Shown: positions 1-9,068, numbered from the stretch's first letter. The stretch is DNA of 64,000 bases from Ilyomonas sp965277535 (GCA_965277535.1 OZ255825.1:4526001-4590000); one strand, 5' to 3'. Numbers and translations: made by a program. Notes: a model not told the origin generated them from the sequence alone.

Positions 1-1632
1 GTTGAGTTTATAAAAAGCGACCAGTTCTTCAATGTTGCCCTGAGTAAAAGCAGCACCGATGCCTTCTACTTTGCGCTGTGCAAAAGCTTTTCCATCTTCA
101 GCAATGGTTCGTTTTTCTTCTTTTAAAGCATCTTTAATTTTGCTTTTTGCTTTCGCAGTTACCACAAAATTAAGCCAGTCTTCGGTGGGTTTTTGCTTGC
201 TGCTGGTAATAATTTCAATCTGGTCGCCGCTGTGCAATTTGTGGTTGATGGAAACGAGTTTGTGATTCACTTTTGCGCCAATACATTTTGAACCTACTGC
301 CGAGTGGATAGCGAACGCAAAGTCAAGCGCAGTGCAGCCTACAGGCAACATCTTTACATCGCCTTTGGGTGTATAAACATAAATTTCCTCGGCTAAAAAG
401 CTGAGTTTAAAATCCTGCAAAAAATCAACACTGTCAGTATCCTGCGTGCTAATCATTTCGCGGATTTGCCCAAACCATTTGTCAAAGCGGTCTTCATCAT
501 TACTGCCTTCTTTGTATTTGTAATGCGCAGCCAATCCTTTCTCTGCAATTTCGTTCATGCGCTGAGTGCGTATCTGCACTTCCACCCATTTTCCCTGCGG
601 TCCCATCACGGTGGTGTGCAAAGCTTCGTAGCCGTTGCTTTTGGGGTTACTTAACCAATCGCGCAGGCGTTCCGGCGATGGCGTATATTCGTCTGTAATC
701 ATCGAATACACTTTCCAGCAATCTTCTTTTTCTTTTTCAGGAGGCGAATTGAGAATCACGCGGATCGCAAACAAATCGTACACTTCTTCAAAATCAACAC
801 CTTTCTTTTTGATTTTATTCCAAATGGAATGAATGCTTTTGGGGCGACCATAAATTTCAAAATCGAAGCCGCCTGCCAACAATTTTTCTTTGATTGGCCT
901 TATAAATTCGTTGATGTATCGCGTGCGTTCGCGCTTTGTTTCAGAAAGCTTGGTAGCAATGGCTTTATATTCCTGCGGCTCCAAATATTTCATTGACAGA
1001 TCTTCCAGCTCTGTTTTTATCTTGTACAATCCCATGCGATGTGCAAGAGGCGCATACACCCAAACCGTTTCAGAGGCTATTTTCAATTGCTTTTCGCGCT
1101 TCATATAATCGAGCGTGCGCATGTTGTGAAGCCGGTCGGCAAGCTTAATCAAAATCACGCGTGGGTCATCGGTAAGGGTAAGCAATATCTTTTTAAAATT
1201 TTCCGCCTGCTGGCTGCTGCTTGCGTCTATTACGCTGGAAATTTTGGTGAGTCCATTTACAATGCGGGCTATCTCGTAGCCAAATTCGTGCTCTACATCT
1301 TCCAGTGTGATGTCGGTGTCTTCTACCGTATCGTGCAGCAGGGAACAGATGGTGCTTCGAACGCCCAAACCAATTTCTTCCACACAAATCATTGCTACTG
1401 CTAACGGATGCAAAATATAAGGTTCACCGCTTTTGCGGCGCATGGTTTTGTGTGCATCGGCTGCCATTTCAAAGGCATGGCGCACCATCTCTTTATCGCC
1501 ACGTTTTAGTTTGTGGCGAAGGCTGCGCAAAAGGGCGCGGTAATAGCGCAGAATTTCTTTTTTCTCCTGCTCTTCGGTAAGATTGTATTTGGGTAAAACC
1601 AAATCGGTTACTGCTGCTTGCTCAATGTTCAT
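1..1632 (-). CDS. rel: RelA/SpoT bifunctional (p)ppGpp synthetase/hydrolase, C-terminus cut by window edge
   Basis: Makes and degrades the alarmone (p)ppGpp in the cytoplasm. Translating the minus strand from the ATG at 1632 gives 544 codons without a stop. An HD hydrolase domain comes first: a YILHP stretch near residue 73, His-Asp at about 100-101 and EDTD at 104-107, so the hydrolase side looks intact. The synthetase domain follows, with a GRPKSIHSIW stretch and DLFAIRVIL. A TGS domain (VYTPKGDV, then a segment with AIHSAVG) lies near the window edge. The helical and ACT regions expected at the C-terminus lie outside the window. Because the hydrolase motif is kept, this is a Rel/SpoT-type enzyme rather than a synthetase-only RelA. 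The upstream spacer carries a dispersed repeat. Confidence 0.95.
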   Translation of the reverse strand, partial: MNIEQAAVTDLVLPKYNLTEEQEKKEILRYYRALLRSLRHKLKRGDKEMVRHAFEMAADAHKTMRRKSGEPYILHPLAVAMICVEEIGLGVRSTICSLLHDTVEDTDITLEDVEHEFGYEIARIVNGLTKISSVIDASSSQQAENFKKILLTLTDDPRVILIKLADRLHNMRTLDYMKREKQLKIASETVWVYAPLAHRMGLYKIKTELEDLSMKYLEPQEYKAIATKLSETKRERTRYINEFIRPIKEKLLAGGFDFEIYGRPKSIHSIWNKIKKKGVDFEEVYDLFAIRVILNSPPEKEKEDCWKVYSMITDEYTPSPERLRDWLSNPKSNGYEALHTTVMGPQGKWVEVQIRTQRMNEIAEKGLAAHYKYKEGSNDEDRFDKWFGQIREMISTQDTDSVDFLQDFKLSFLAEEIYVYTPKGDVKMLPVGCTALDFAFAIHSAVGSKCIGAKVNHKLVSINHKLHSGDQIEIITSSKQKPTEDWLNFVVTAKAKSKIKDALKEEKRTIAEDGKAFAQRKVEGIGAAFTQGNIEELVAFYKLN

Positions 1633-1809
1633 CTGATAACGAATTTACGGAAAAATTTCTGTTTTTGATACTGACGGAAAAGATGTTTGCGGTGCTGCTT
1701 TGGTAATGATTATGTTGTAGCACTGTTTTCAGAGCAAAGGTTTCTATACAGCCATTGCAAGTGCTGAGGTTTGGTTTTGTACATATTTTTTGGTTGTAAA
1801 AATTAAGCA

Positions 1810-1965
1810 TCCTTGCGAGAATCGAAGCAATCTGTGGTTGACAATGCGAAGTTGTTTGTGAGTTGTGAATGGTGAGTTGTAAATAAGTAACACTAACAAC
1901 GTTATTACACTTAAACATGATTGGTTGTACAGCACAGACTGCTTCGTTCCTCGCTATGACGATGC
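1810..1965. repeat. Dispersed inverted repeat, GCGAGGAACGAAGCA type, copy 1
   Basis: Left arm at 1815-1836 (GCGAGAATCGAAGCAATCTG) and right arm at 1933-1954 (CAGACTGCTTCGTTCCTCGC) are imperfect reverse complements about 100 bases apart. The interior holds a GTGAGTTGTGAAT-type stretch that is also found inside the copy at 59543-59697. A third related copy lies at 45998-46104. No ORF is carried, so it is probably a non-autonomous mobile repeat or a structured intergenic element. Confidence 0.75.
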
Positions 1966-2001
1966 GCTTTGGAATTGCCCAATAAATGTTCAGCTGCTGA
2001 T

Positions 2002-2120
2002 GGGCTGCGGGATGGAAGTGGAAAGCCCGTAAAGCGCAGCGAAAAAGAAGCTGCGAGCTATGGGCTACGAGCTTTCAGAAGTGAACAGCCACTGCGCTGC
2101 GGACTTGTAACGGACAGCCC
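2002..2120 (+). ncRNA. Candidate structured RNA element upstream of the symporter gene
   Basis: Three nested stems can be drawn. Outer: GGGCTG (2002-2007) with CAGCCC (2115-2120). Middle: CGCAGCG (2035-2041) with CGCTGCG (2095-2101). Inner: GAAGCT (2047-2052) with AGCTTTC (2070-2076). The element ends about 180 bases before the symporter start and could be a leader element or an independent intergenic repeat. I cannot assign it to a known riboswitch class. Confidence 0.35.
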
Positions 2121-2298
2121 GAACTACAGATTCATTGAAAAACAAAAGACGATAGCCCAAATGTTTTTCTTTGTATAAATGTTTTTTTACCATTGTCCTG
2201 AAGCCGTGATGTTTTTTGTTTTTGAATCGTTTACTTTGAGCCTCGTTAAAGATTGATTGCAATACCCAACATTTTTTTAAACCAACGATTGAATTGTT

Positions 2299-4011
2299 AT
2301 GAACAAACTCCTTTTGCAAGACAAGCTGATTTTTATTGTTTACTTCCTTATTGTTTCGAGCTACGGGTATTATATCTACCGCAAAAAAAAGAAAGCGGTG
2401 ATGGATACGCACGACTTTTTTTTGGCAGAAGGTTCGCTTACCTGGTGGGCAATCGGCGCATCTTTAATTGCCTCTAACATTTCGGCTGAACAGTTTATTG
2501 GAATGAGCGGTAACGGCTTCTCTATTGGTGTTGCAGTGGCTGCCTACGAATGGATTGCTGCCATTGCGTTGATTATTGTTGCAGTTTGGTTTATACCGGT
2601 TTATCTGAAGAATAAAATCTTTACGATGCCGCAGTTTTTAGAAACGCGGTACAACAAATCGGTGAGTTTGATAATGGCGATATTCTGGTTGTTTTTGTAT
2701 GTATTTGTCAACCTTACTTCTATTCTTTTTTTGGGCGCCGTTGCCATCAACAACTTAACCGGCGGCAATGTGGCGCAGTTTCATCTGATAGTGATTGCGC
2801 TTTCTATTTTTGCTGTGTTTATCACGCTGGGCGGCATGAAAGTAATTGGTTTTACTGATGTAATCCAGGTAAGCGTTTTAATTATCGGCGGGTTAGCTAC
2901 TACCTACGTTGCGCTCCTTGTGGTGAGTAAACAATTTGGTTTGGGTGAAAGTGCGATTGCGGGTTTTAAGGCGATGGTTGCCAGTGCACCGGATCATTTT
3001 CACATGATATTTGAAAAGCCTGGACCGAATGCATCACAGCGGGACATTAATAATTATCTTACTATTCCGGGGCTGCTTTCGTATGCGGCAGGCATCTGGA
3101 TTGTGAATTTAAACTATTGGGGTTGTAACCAATACATCACGCAACGCGCGCTGGGCGCGGATTTGCAAACGGCACGCAAAGGAATTTTATTTGCCGGCTT
3201 CATCAAATTATTGATGCCTGTGATTGTAATGCTGCCCGGTATTGCAGCTTATGTGTTGCATCAAAAAGGATTGCTGCAGGCTGAGATGATGAGAAATAGC
3301 AAAAACGGACAAGTTGTTTCAGATAATGCTTATTCTGCTGTTCTTGGTTATTTACCACATGGTTTGATTGGTTTGTCGCTTGCCGCTTTAACGGCAGCCA
3401 TTGTGGCTTCTTTAGCGGGCAAAGCCAACAGTATTTCCACCATTTTTACGTTGGATGTTTACAAGAAATACATGAACAAAGAAGCGCCTGAAAAGAAGCT
3501 GGTATGGACGGGGCGCATCACTATTATGGCTGCCCTTGTAGTATCTATTTTGCTAACCTGGAACGATACGTTGGGTATTGGTGGCGAAGGTGGTTTTACT
3601 TTTATTCAGAAATACACAGGCTTTATTTCGCCGGGTGTGTTTGCTATTTTTTTATTGGGCTTTTTCTGGAAAAGAACAACAGGTGCAGCGGCTGTGGCAG
3701 GCGTGATAACAGGTTTTCTTTTATCTATATTATTCAATGTATATGCACCAAAATGGTTTGGCCCGGATACCATTTTATACACCGCTTACCGCAACAGCGC
3801 AGGTGAGTATGAAATACCGTTTCATATCTGCATGGGGCTGGCGTTTGCTTTTACCGTTATTTTGATGGTAATCATTAGTTTGGCAGGTCCGAAAATCAAT
3901 CCCAAAGCGTTTGTTATTGATAAAGACATGTTTAAACTAAAGCCCGAAACACTGGCAATGATTGTTGTTACACTCTTGATTATCTCTCTGTTGTATGTAA
4001 GATTCTGGTAA
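2299..4011 (+). CDS. Sodium/sugar symporter, SSS (SLC5) family
   Basis: Inner-membrane secondary transporter that would couple Na+ entry to uptake of a sugar or related solute. The 570-residue protein is hydrophobic throughout, with about 14 likely membrane segments, as expected for this family. After a first helix and a basic KKKK loop it carries the SNISAEQFIGMSGNGF stretch near residues 57-72, characteristic of the vSGLT-like sugar branch. Further conserved parts include the GG-rich helix near residues 170-180 and the AALTAAIVASLAGKANS segment. The gene stands alone and is followed at once by a strong hairpin at 4026-4077, so it is probably monocistronic. The exact substrate cannot be read from the sequence; glucose or galactose are guesses by family. 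Confidence 0.9.
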   Translation: MNKLLLQDKLIFIVYFLIVSSYGYYIYRKKKKAVMDTHDFFLAEGSLTWWAIGASLIASNISAEQFIGMSGNGFSIGVAVAAYEWIAAIALIIVAVWFIPVYLKNKIFTMPQFLETRYNKSVSLIMAIFWLFLYVFVNLTSILFLGAVAINNLTGGNVAQFHLIVIALSIFAVFITLGGMKVIGFTDVIQVSVLIIGGLATTYVALLVVSKQFGLGESAIAGFKAMVASAPDHFHMIFEKPGPNASQRDINNYLTIPGLLSYAAGIWIVNLNYWGCNQYITQRALGADLQTARKGILFAGFIKLLMPVIVMLPGIAAYVLHQKGLLQAEMMRNSKNGQVVSDNAYSAVLGYLPHGLIGLSLAALTAAIVASLAGKANSISTIFTLDVYKKYMNKEAPEKKLVWTGRITIMAALVVSILLTWNDTLGIGGEGGFTFIQKYTGFISPGVFAIFLLGFFWKRTTGAAAVAGVITGFLLSILFNVYAPKWFGPDTILYTAYRNSAGEYEIPFHICMGLAFAFTVILMVIISLAGPKINPKAFVIDKDMFKLKPETLAMIVVTLLIISLLYVRFW

Positions 4012-4025
4012 GAAAAAAATTGGGC

Positions 4026-4077
4026 AAAAACAAACATCCGTTGCAGCTTGTTGGTTTGCAACGGATGTTTGTTTTTA
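4026..4077 (+). terminator. Hairpin terminator after the symporter gene
   Basis: Long inverted repeat AAAAACAAACATCCGTTGCA / TGCAACGGATGTTTGTTTTT with an 8-10 base loop, ending in T5. It begins 15 bases after the stop codon. Its A-rich arm includes a copy of the recurrent 11-mer GCAAAAACAAA (4024-4034). It could work in both directions. Confidence 0.85.
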
Positions 4078-4111
4078 CAGGTATTTGAGATAGGTAAATA
4101 AAATAAGTAAA

Positions 4112-4206
4112 GAACCACGAAGACATGAAGAAATAAAGTTACAAGATGTGATTTTATTCTCTGTTTTTCTTTGTGAATCTTTATGTTCTCCGTGTCTTCG
4201 TGGTTC
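4112..4206. repeat. Intergenic inverted repeat, CACGAAG type
   Basis: Starts GAACCACGAAGACATGAAG and ends with the matching CGTGTCTTCGTGGTTC. The arms carry the short unit ACGAAG/ATGAAG repeated about every 9-11 bases. A sister copy with the same ends lies at 37244-37334. It sits between the symporter terminator and the 3' end of the deoxynucleoside kinase gene. Confidence 0.75.
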
Positions 4207-4214
4207 GAACAATT

Positions 4215-4850
4215 TTAAAACAAACCAAACAACATTGCATCAACGTTGTTAATGATGCTGCCCAAGTCTTCGCTGTTTTCGGCAAATTTGTTTTTATCAA
4301 CATCAATCACAAGCAGCTTTCCTTCTTTGTAACTGCCAATCCATTTTTCGTATAAAAGGTTCAGCTTTTTTAAATAATCCAGCCTTATGTTTTCTTCATA
4401 TTCTCTTCCCCGTTTTTGAATTTGCCCTACTAATGTTGGCACAGAAGCTTTTAAATAAATTAATAAATCAGGCGGCTCAATCATGTTCTTCAAGGTTTGA
4501 AAAAAATTGTAATAATTGTCAAAATCTCGCTGACTCATCAAGCCCATATCGTGCAAATTCGGCGCGAATATATTGGCGTCTTCATAAATGGTTCTGTCCT
4601 GAATAACGGTTTCTGTGCCTTCTTTTATTTCAAGTAACTGGTTCAGGCGACTGTTTAAAAAATACACTTGCAGGTTAAAGCTCCAGCGTGGCATATCGTC
4701 GTAAAAATCCATCAGGTATGGATTTTTATCTACGTCTTCAAACTGTGGAATCCACTTGTAATGTTTGCTCAACAATTCAGTGAGTGTTGTTTTACCTGCA
4801 CCAATATTTCCGGCAACGGCAACGTGCTTGGGTTTGTGAACTTTTGACAT
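4215..4850 (-). CDS. Deoxynucleoside kinase (dNK/DCK family)
   Basis: Phosphorylates deoxynucleosides for nucleotide salvage. From the ATG at 4850 the product is 211 residues. The P-loop GNIGAGKTT is at about residues 14-22, followed by the family's DRTIYED motif and an Arg-rich lid region (KRGREYEENIRLDYL). I chose 4850 rather than the upstream ATG at 4892 because the extra 14 residues precede the normal family N-terminus (xKHVAVAGNIGAGK). The gene lies about 110 bases downstream of trpS on the same strand, so co-transcription is possible, although that gap contains AGCT-rich repeat sequence. Base specificity cannot be judged. Confidence 0.9.
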   Translation of the reverse strand: MSKVHKPKHVAVAGNIGAGKTTLTELLSKHYKWIPQFEDVDKNPYLMDFYDDMPRWSFNLQVYFLNSRLNQLLEIKEGTETVIQDRTIYEDANIFAPNLHDMGLMSQRDFDNYYNFFQTLKNMIEPPDLLIYLKASVPTLVGQIQKRGREYEENIRLDYLKKLNLLYEKWIGSYKEGKLLVIDVDKNKFAENSEDLGSIINNVDAMLFGLF

Positions 4851-4960
4851 TGTGTTTGATTTAAGCTGTGAGCTTTTAGTGCCAAGCTGCAAGCATCAGC
4901 AATCGTTTTTGTTTTTATCGTATTTTTTGTTTCTTAAAACTCATAGCTCGAAACTATCTC

Positions 4961-5956
4961 TCACACATAATTCACGCCTACTGCAGCCCGCACCAACGCT
5001 AATGTTTTTGCTGCGCTTTGTTGTGCTTTTTCTTTACCCATTTGAATGACTTCCGAAAGATAAGTCTTATCATTTTGAATGGCTTTCGCTTTCTCGCGAA
5101 TGGGTTGTATAAAACGAATCATGTCTTCCGCCAGTTGCTTTTTCATATCACCATAACGAATGTTGCAGTTGGAATAAGCTTCATCAAAATGAGCTACTGA
5201 ATCAGGTTGGCTTACCACGTTCATCAATGTGAACAAGTTGGCAATGTAATCAAGCTTTTCGCTGTTTTCTTCTGTTGGCCCGCTATCCGTTTTTGCCCTC
5301 ATTATTTTTTTGCGAATGGCATCATCTTCATCAGAAATGTACAACGTTGCCATTTCATTATCGCTTTTGCTCATCTTGCCCGAACCATCCAAACTCATGA
5401 TTTTGATAAGATTGCTGCCATAATTAAACGGATAGGGCAAGGGAAAGACATCGCCGTAACGATGATTGAAACGTTCTGCAAAATTTCTTGTCATTTCCAA
5501 ATGTTGCTCCTGATCTTTCCCAACCGGCACGTTCACTGCGCGATGAATCAAAACATCGGCCGCCATCAATACAGGATAAGTTAGCAATCCCGCGTTTATA
5601 TTGTCGGGATGCTGCCGCACTTTATCTTTAAAAGTTGCTGTTTTTTCAAGTTCCCCTTTGTAAGCCAGCATGTTTAAATACAAGTACAATTCGGCAATCT
5701 GCGGCACGTCGCTTTGTACATACAAAACCGTTCTTTGCGGGTCAATGCCACAGGCAATCAGTTCCGACAAAAGCCTATGTACATTGCGTTTGAGCTCTTT
5801 TGTATCGGGGTGCGTAGTAAGACTATGCCAATCTACCACGCATATCAAACAGTTGTATTGATCCTGCATTTTTACCCAGTTGGCAACAGCGCCAAACAGG
5901 TTGCCCAAATGCAAAAAACCCGTTGGGCGAATGCCGCTTAATACCACTTCTTTCAT
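4961..5956 (-). CDS. trpS: Tryptophanyl-tRNA synthetase
   Basis: Class Ic aminoacyl-tRNA synthetase that charges tRNA-Trp. The 331-residue length is normal for bacterial TrpS. The HIGH-type signature is HLGN at residues 16-19 within GIRPTGFLHLGNLFG, and the KMSKS loop is exact at about residues 194-198. The GELEKTATFKDK stretch and the QEQHLEMTR segment also match the family. A plausible -7 box TATCTTCG lies on the minus strand just before the start (5964-5971), implying a very short leader. Downstream on the same strand is the deoxynucleoside kinase gene. Confidence 0.97.
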   Translation of the reverse strand: MKEVVLSGIRPTGFLHLGNLFGAVANWVKMQDQYNCLICVVDWHSLTTHPDTKELKRNVHRLLSELIACGIDPQRTVLYVQSDVPQIAELYLYLNMLAYKGELEKTATFKDKVRQHPDNINAGLLTYPVLMAADVLIHRAVNVPVGKDQEQHLEMTRNFAERFNHRYGDVFPLPYPFNYGSNLIKIMSLDGSGKMSKSDNEMATLYISDEDDAIRKKIMRAKTDSGPTEENSEKLDYIANLFTLMNVVSQPDSVAHFDEAYSNCNIRYGDMKKQLAEDMIRFIQPIREKAKAIQNDKTYLSEVIQMGKEKAQQSAAKTLALVRAAVGVNYV

Positions 5957-5983
5957 AAGTGCGCGAAGATAGGAAATGGATGA

Positions 5984-6184
5984 TATAGAACACGGATTGA
6001 TGGAACACGGAAGACACGGAATTCATGCACGGATTTGCAAGATAATCTGAACTGGAATAAATGGGATGTTTAGGATTGATGGGATAGGGATGAGGTTTGT
6101 TTTTGCACATAATATTCAATCTTACTTATTGAAAATTCAATCCTCATAATCCGTGCACGAAGTCCGTGTCATCCGTGTTCTATA
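5984..6184. repeat. Intergenic inverted repeat, ACACGG type
   Basis: Outer arms TATAGAACACGGAT (5984-5997) and ATCCGTGTTCTATA (6171-6184) are exact reverse complements. Inside, each arm repeats the unit ACACGGA/GCACGGA (left) or TCCGTG (right) several times with roughly 10-12 base spacing. A copy of GCAAAAACAAA (minus strand, 6096-6106) lies in the middle. The right end overlaps the -7 box of obg. Confidence 0.75.
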
Positions 6185-6188
6185 TTTG
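6181..6188 (+). promoter_or_regulatory. -7 promoter box of obg
   Basis: TATATTTG matches the Bacteroidota -7 consensus TAnnTTTG, only 6 bases before the obg ATG at 6195, so the transcript would be almost leaderless. No convincing -33 TTG is visible. The box sits on the outer edge of the ACACGG-type inverted repeat. Confidence 0.55.
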
Positions 6189-6194
6189 CACACA

Positions 6195-7199
6195 ATGGAA
6201 AAAAGCAATTTTATAGATTACATCCGCGTATGGTGTAAAAGCGGGCACGGCGGTGCAGGAAGCCGCCATTTTATGCGCAACAAATTAACCTCGAAAGGCG
6301 GACCCGATGGTGGCGACGGCGGCAGGGGCGGTCATATTATTTTGCGTGGTAACAAACAGTTGTGGACCTTGCTGCACTTGCGTTATTATAAAAATGTAAT
6401 TGCCGAAAACGGAGAAGGCGGCAGTAAAAACAATCGCACGGGGCGTGATGGGGCCGACATTATTATTGAAGTACCATTGGGTACGATAGCCATTAATGAA
6501 GAGAGCGGCACCAAAGAAGTAGAGATGCTGGAAGATGGTCAGCAATATGTATGGCTGCATGGTGGCAGAGGAGGACTTGGCAACAGCAATTTTGCAACGC
6601 CTACCAACCAGGCTCCCGACCACGCACAGCCTGGCGAAGAAGGCAGCGAAGGATGGAAGGTACTGGAGCTGAAAGTGTTGGCAGACGTGGGTTTGGTGGG
6701 TTTTCCAAATGCCGGTAAATCAACTTTGTTATCAGTGGTTAGTGCGGCAAAACCAAAAATTGCAAACTATGCTTTTACTACATTAACACCGCAGTTGGGC
6801 TTTGTGGATTACCGCGATGGAAGAAGCTTTGTGATGGCTGATTTGCCCGGCATTATTGAAGGCGCAGCCGAAGGCAAAGGCCTCGGGCATCGTTTTTTAC
6901 GACATATTGAACGCAATGCTGCGCTCCTTTTTTTGATACCTGCCGATAGCAACAACCATCGCAAAGAGTTTGAAATTTTGCTGAATGAATTGAAAGAATA
7001 CAACCCTGAATTGTTGCAAAAAGATTTTGTAATTGCCATCAGCAAAAGCGATATGCTGGATGATGAATTGAAAGAAGCCATTGCGAAAGAATTGCCCGGC
7101 AATATTCCGCATCTTTTTATTTCATCGGTTACCCAACAAGGCATTGTTCAGTTGAAAGATATGTTGTGGGAAGTGTTGAATAAAGCGCCAAATCAATGA
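6195..7199 (+). CDS. obg: Obg/CgtA family ribosome-associated GTPase
   Basis: Conserved GTPase involved in late 50S ribosome assembly and stress signalling. The product from 6195 is 334 residues. The glycine-rich Obg fold fills residues 1-155 (GGPDGGDGGRGG, GEGGSKNNRTGRDG, HGGRGGLGN). The G domain follows: G1 GFPNAGKST at about 169-177, switch I TTLTPQLG near 195-202, G3 DLPG at about 216-219 and a G4-like SKSD. There is no C-terminal OCT domain, as is common in this phylum. I prefer 6195 over the in-frame ATG at 6153 because the upstream codons lie inside a repeat and before the -7 box. Confidence 0.95.
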   Translation: MEKSNFIDYIRVWCKSGHGGAGSRHFMRNKLTSKGGPDGGDGGRGGHIILRGNKQLWTLLHLRYYKNVIAENGEGGSKNNRTGRDGADIIIEVPLGTIAINEESGTKEVEMLEDGQQYVWLHGGRGGLGNSNFATPTNQAPDHAQPGEEGSEGWKVLELKVLADVGLVGFPNAGKSTLLSVVSAAKPKIANYAFTTLTPQLGFVDYRDGRSFVMADLPGIIEGAAEGKGLGHRFLRHIERNAALLFLIPADSNNHRKEFEILLNELKEYNPELLQKDFVIAISKSDMLDDELKEAIAKELPGNIPHLFISSVTQQGIVQLKDMLWEVLNKAPNQ

Positions 7200-7583
7200 T
7201 GCGAAGAAGCTTAGGCGTATTGGCATTTCCGGCGGTATTTGAAATCTGCTGTTTCTTGTATCACAATGAGTCGGGGTACTTGTTATTTTTATTACGAATT
7301 CAGCGGTTGTAGTACACCGTTTCATACTTAAAAAATTTCTTTCATGAAAATTCTTTCTTTGAAGAGAAAGGATACAACCTTGCGCCATAACAGGTAAAAG
7401 CAAGCACGAGAAAATAATGAAGAACATAAGTTTTAACCCGTTGTGCAATTGAAGCTAAAATTTTTACCAGGTTTGAGTTTCAAAAAATTTTAGAATCGCA
7501 GAAAGCCTTGCCTGCATTCAACTTTAAATTTTCAATCACACAACGGGTTAAGAGTATTATTTTGTGCATCATAAGACTATACC
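7200..7583. other. Intergenic spacer with inverted repeat (TAACCCGTTGTG arms)
   Basis: No gene seen. An inverted repeat pairs 7434-7452 (TAACCCGTTGTGCAATTGA) with 7532-7550 (TCAATCACACAACGGGTTA). A 14-mer CTTGCGCCATAACA near 7379-7392 recurs at about 9276-9289, so it flanks the GH30 gene on both sides. The CGTTGTG boundary word resembles that of the attC-like sites elsewhere in the window. Confidence 0.5.
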
Positions 7584-9068
7584 ATGAAGAAAATATTTTT
7601 AGTTGTAATGTTTGCCGGATTACTTAATCATGCATTTTCGCAGACCACTCCTTTAAATATTGAATGCTGGCTTACAAAAGCAGACCGTTCTGCTTTGTTT
7701 GAAAAGCAGCATGACAGCATACAGTTCACTTCTAAAAACAGCGGCTGGGGTGTACCCATAATTATTGACGATAACCACACCATGCAGGTGATGGACGGAT
7801 TTGGTTTTGCACTTACCGGCGGCAGTGCAGAACTGATGATGAAAATGAGCACCGGAGAAAGAGCCAAACTGATAAAAAAATTATTTTCTGCAGACAATGA
7901 CAACGCTGGTGTCAGTTATATCCGGCTTAGCATTGGAGCATCTGACATGAACAGCTTTGTATTTTCTTACGATGATCTGCCTGCCGGGGAAACAGATGTT
8001 GACCTGAAAAAATTCAGTCTTGCACAGGATCTGAAAGATGTAGTGCCTGTGATGAAGCAAATAGTAGCCATCAATCCATCCATCAAAATTTTAGGCTCTC
8101 CCTGGTCGGCGCCAATCTGGATGAAAACAAACAATGCAGCAAAAAAAGGTTTTTTAAAAAAAGAATACTATGATGTATATGCAAGGTACTTTGTGAAATA
8201 CATTGAAGCAATGAAGAAAGAAGGAATTGTGATAGATGCAGTCACTATTCAAAATGAGCCGTTAAATGCCAACAATACACCCAGTATGCCATGGTACCCA
8301 AAGGATGCAGGACTGTTCATTAAAAATAATCTCGGGCCTGCATTTAAAAAGGCAGGCATCAATACCAAAATAATTTTATTTGATCACAATTGCGATAGAC
8401 CGGATTATCCATTGAGCATCCTGAGCGACCCGGAAGCTGCACAATATGTGGACGGCTCAGGTTTTCATTTGTATGCGGGAGATATTAGCGCCTTGTCAAT
8501 TGTGCATACGGCAAGGCCTGATAAAAATATCTATTTTACAGAACAGATGACAGTGGAGAAACCCGATGCTGTACCATTGAGGATTGCTGATCCCGTAAAA
8601 AGATTGATTATCGGTGCACCCAGAAACTGGAGTAAAAATGTGATCTTATGGAATCTTGCAGCAGACTCATTAAATAACCCGCACACTAACGACGGCGGAT
8701 GCCCCATGTGCCAGGGGGCTATTACCATTGATGGTGATCATATTGGATGGAATATAGCCTATTATACAGTGGCACATGCATCTAAGTTTGTAAGGCCCGG
8801 ATCGGTTCGTATTGCTTCAACTGCAGCGGGCGATGCTGTGGTTAGCCTTACCTGTGATGAAGAACAGCCTGATGTTATGCGTTCAACCATTATCAGTAAT
8901 GCCGATGTGCTACCGAATGTGGCATTTAAAACACCCGAGGGTAAAATTGTATTGATTGTTGCAAATGATAAAGGGACGATGCAGCGATTCAGCATTCAAT
9001 ATAAAGGCATGACTGCCGCAGCAAAGCTCGATGCCGGGGCTGTTGCAACGTATGTGTGGCAGCACTAA
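7584..9068 (+). CDS. Secreted glycoside hydrolase family 30 (glucosylceramidase / beta-1,6-glucanase type)
   Basis: Exported retaining beta-glycosidase. Residues 1-20 form a signal peptide (MKKIFLVVMFAGLL, cleavage near AFSQ). The catalytic barrel includes MDGFGFALTGGSA near residue 70, SPWSAPIWMKTN near 172, the acid/base Glu in TIQNEPLN (about residue 225) and the nucleophile Glu in YFTEQ (about residue 320). A short C-terminal beta-sandwich completes the 494 residues, normal for the family. The gene stands alone, with no SusC/SusD pair nearby, and both flanks carry the 14-mer CTTGCGCCATAACA, which suggests a mobile or cassette-like insertion. Substrate could be beta-1,6-glucan, glucosylceramide or a xylan; the sequence does not decide. 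Confidence 0.88.
   Translation: MKKIFLVVMFAGLLNHAFSQTTPLNIECWLTKADRSALFEKQHDSIQFTSKNSGWGVPIIIDDNHTMQVMDGFGFALTGGSAELMMKMSTGERAKLIKKLFSADNDNAGVSYIRLSIGASDMNSFVFSYDDLPAGETDVDLKKFSLAQDLKDVVPVMKQIVAINPSIKILGSPWSAPIWMKTNNAAKKGFLKKEYYDVYARYFVKYIEAMKKEGIVIDAVTIQNEPLNANNTPSMPWYPKDAGLFIKNNLGPAFKKAGINTKIILFDHNCDRPDYPLSILSDPEAAQYVDGSGFHLYAGDISALSIVHTARPDKNIYFTEQMTVEKPDAVPLRIADPVKRLIIGAPRNWSKNVILWNLAADSLNNPHTNDGGCPMCQGAITIDGDHIGWNIAYYTVAHASKFVRPGSVRIASTAAGDAVVSLTCDEEQPDVMRSTIISNADVLPNVAFKTPEGKIVLIVANDKGTMQRFSIQYKGMTAAAKLDAGAVATYVWQH

Noticed and set aside
1039..1404. Plus-strand open frame of 121 codons
   Set aside because: Lies antisense inside rel, whose product shows all family motifs.
2065..2412. 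Minus-strand open frame of 115 codons
   Set aside because: Overlaps the structured element and the start of the symporter gene; no family pattern and poor composition.
4861..4960. AGCTGTGAGCTTTTAG-type sequence as a possible regulatory leader of the deoxynucleoside kinase gene
   Set aside because: Similar AGCT-rich stretches occur near 2050, 30065 and 41507, so this is low-complexity repeat material and not a specific leader.
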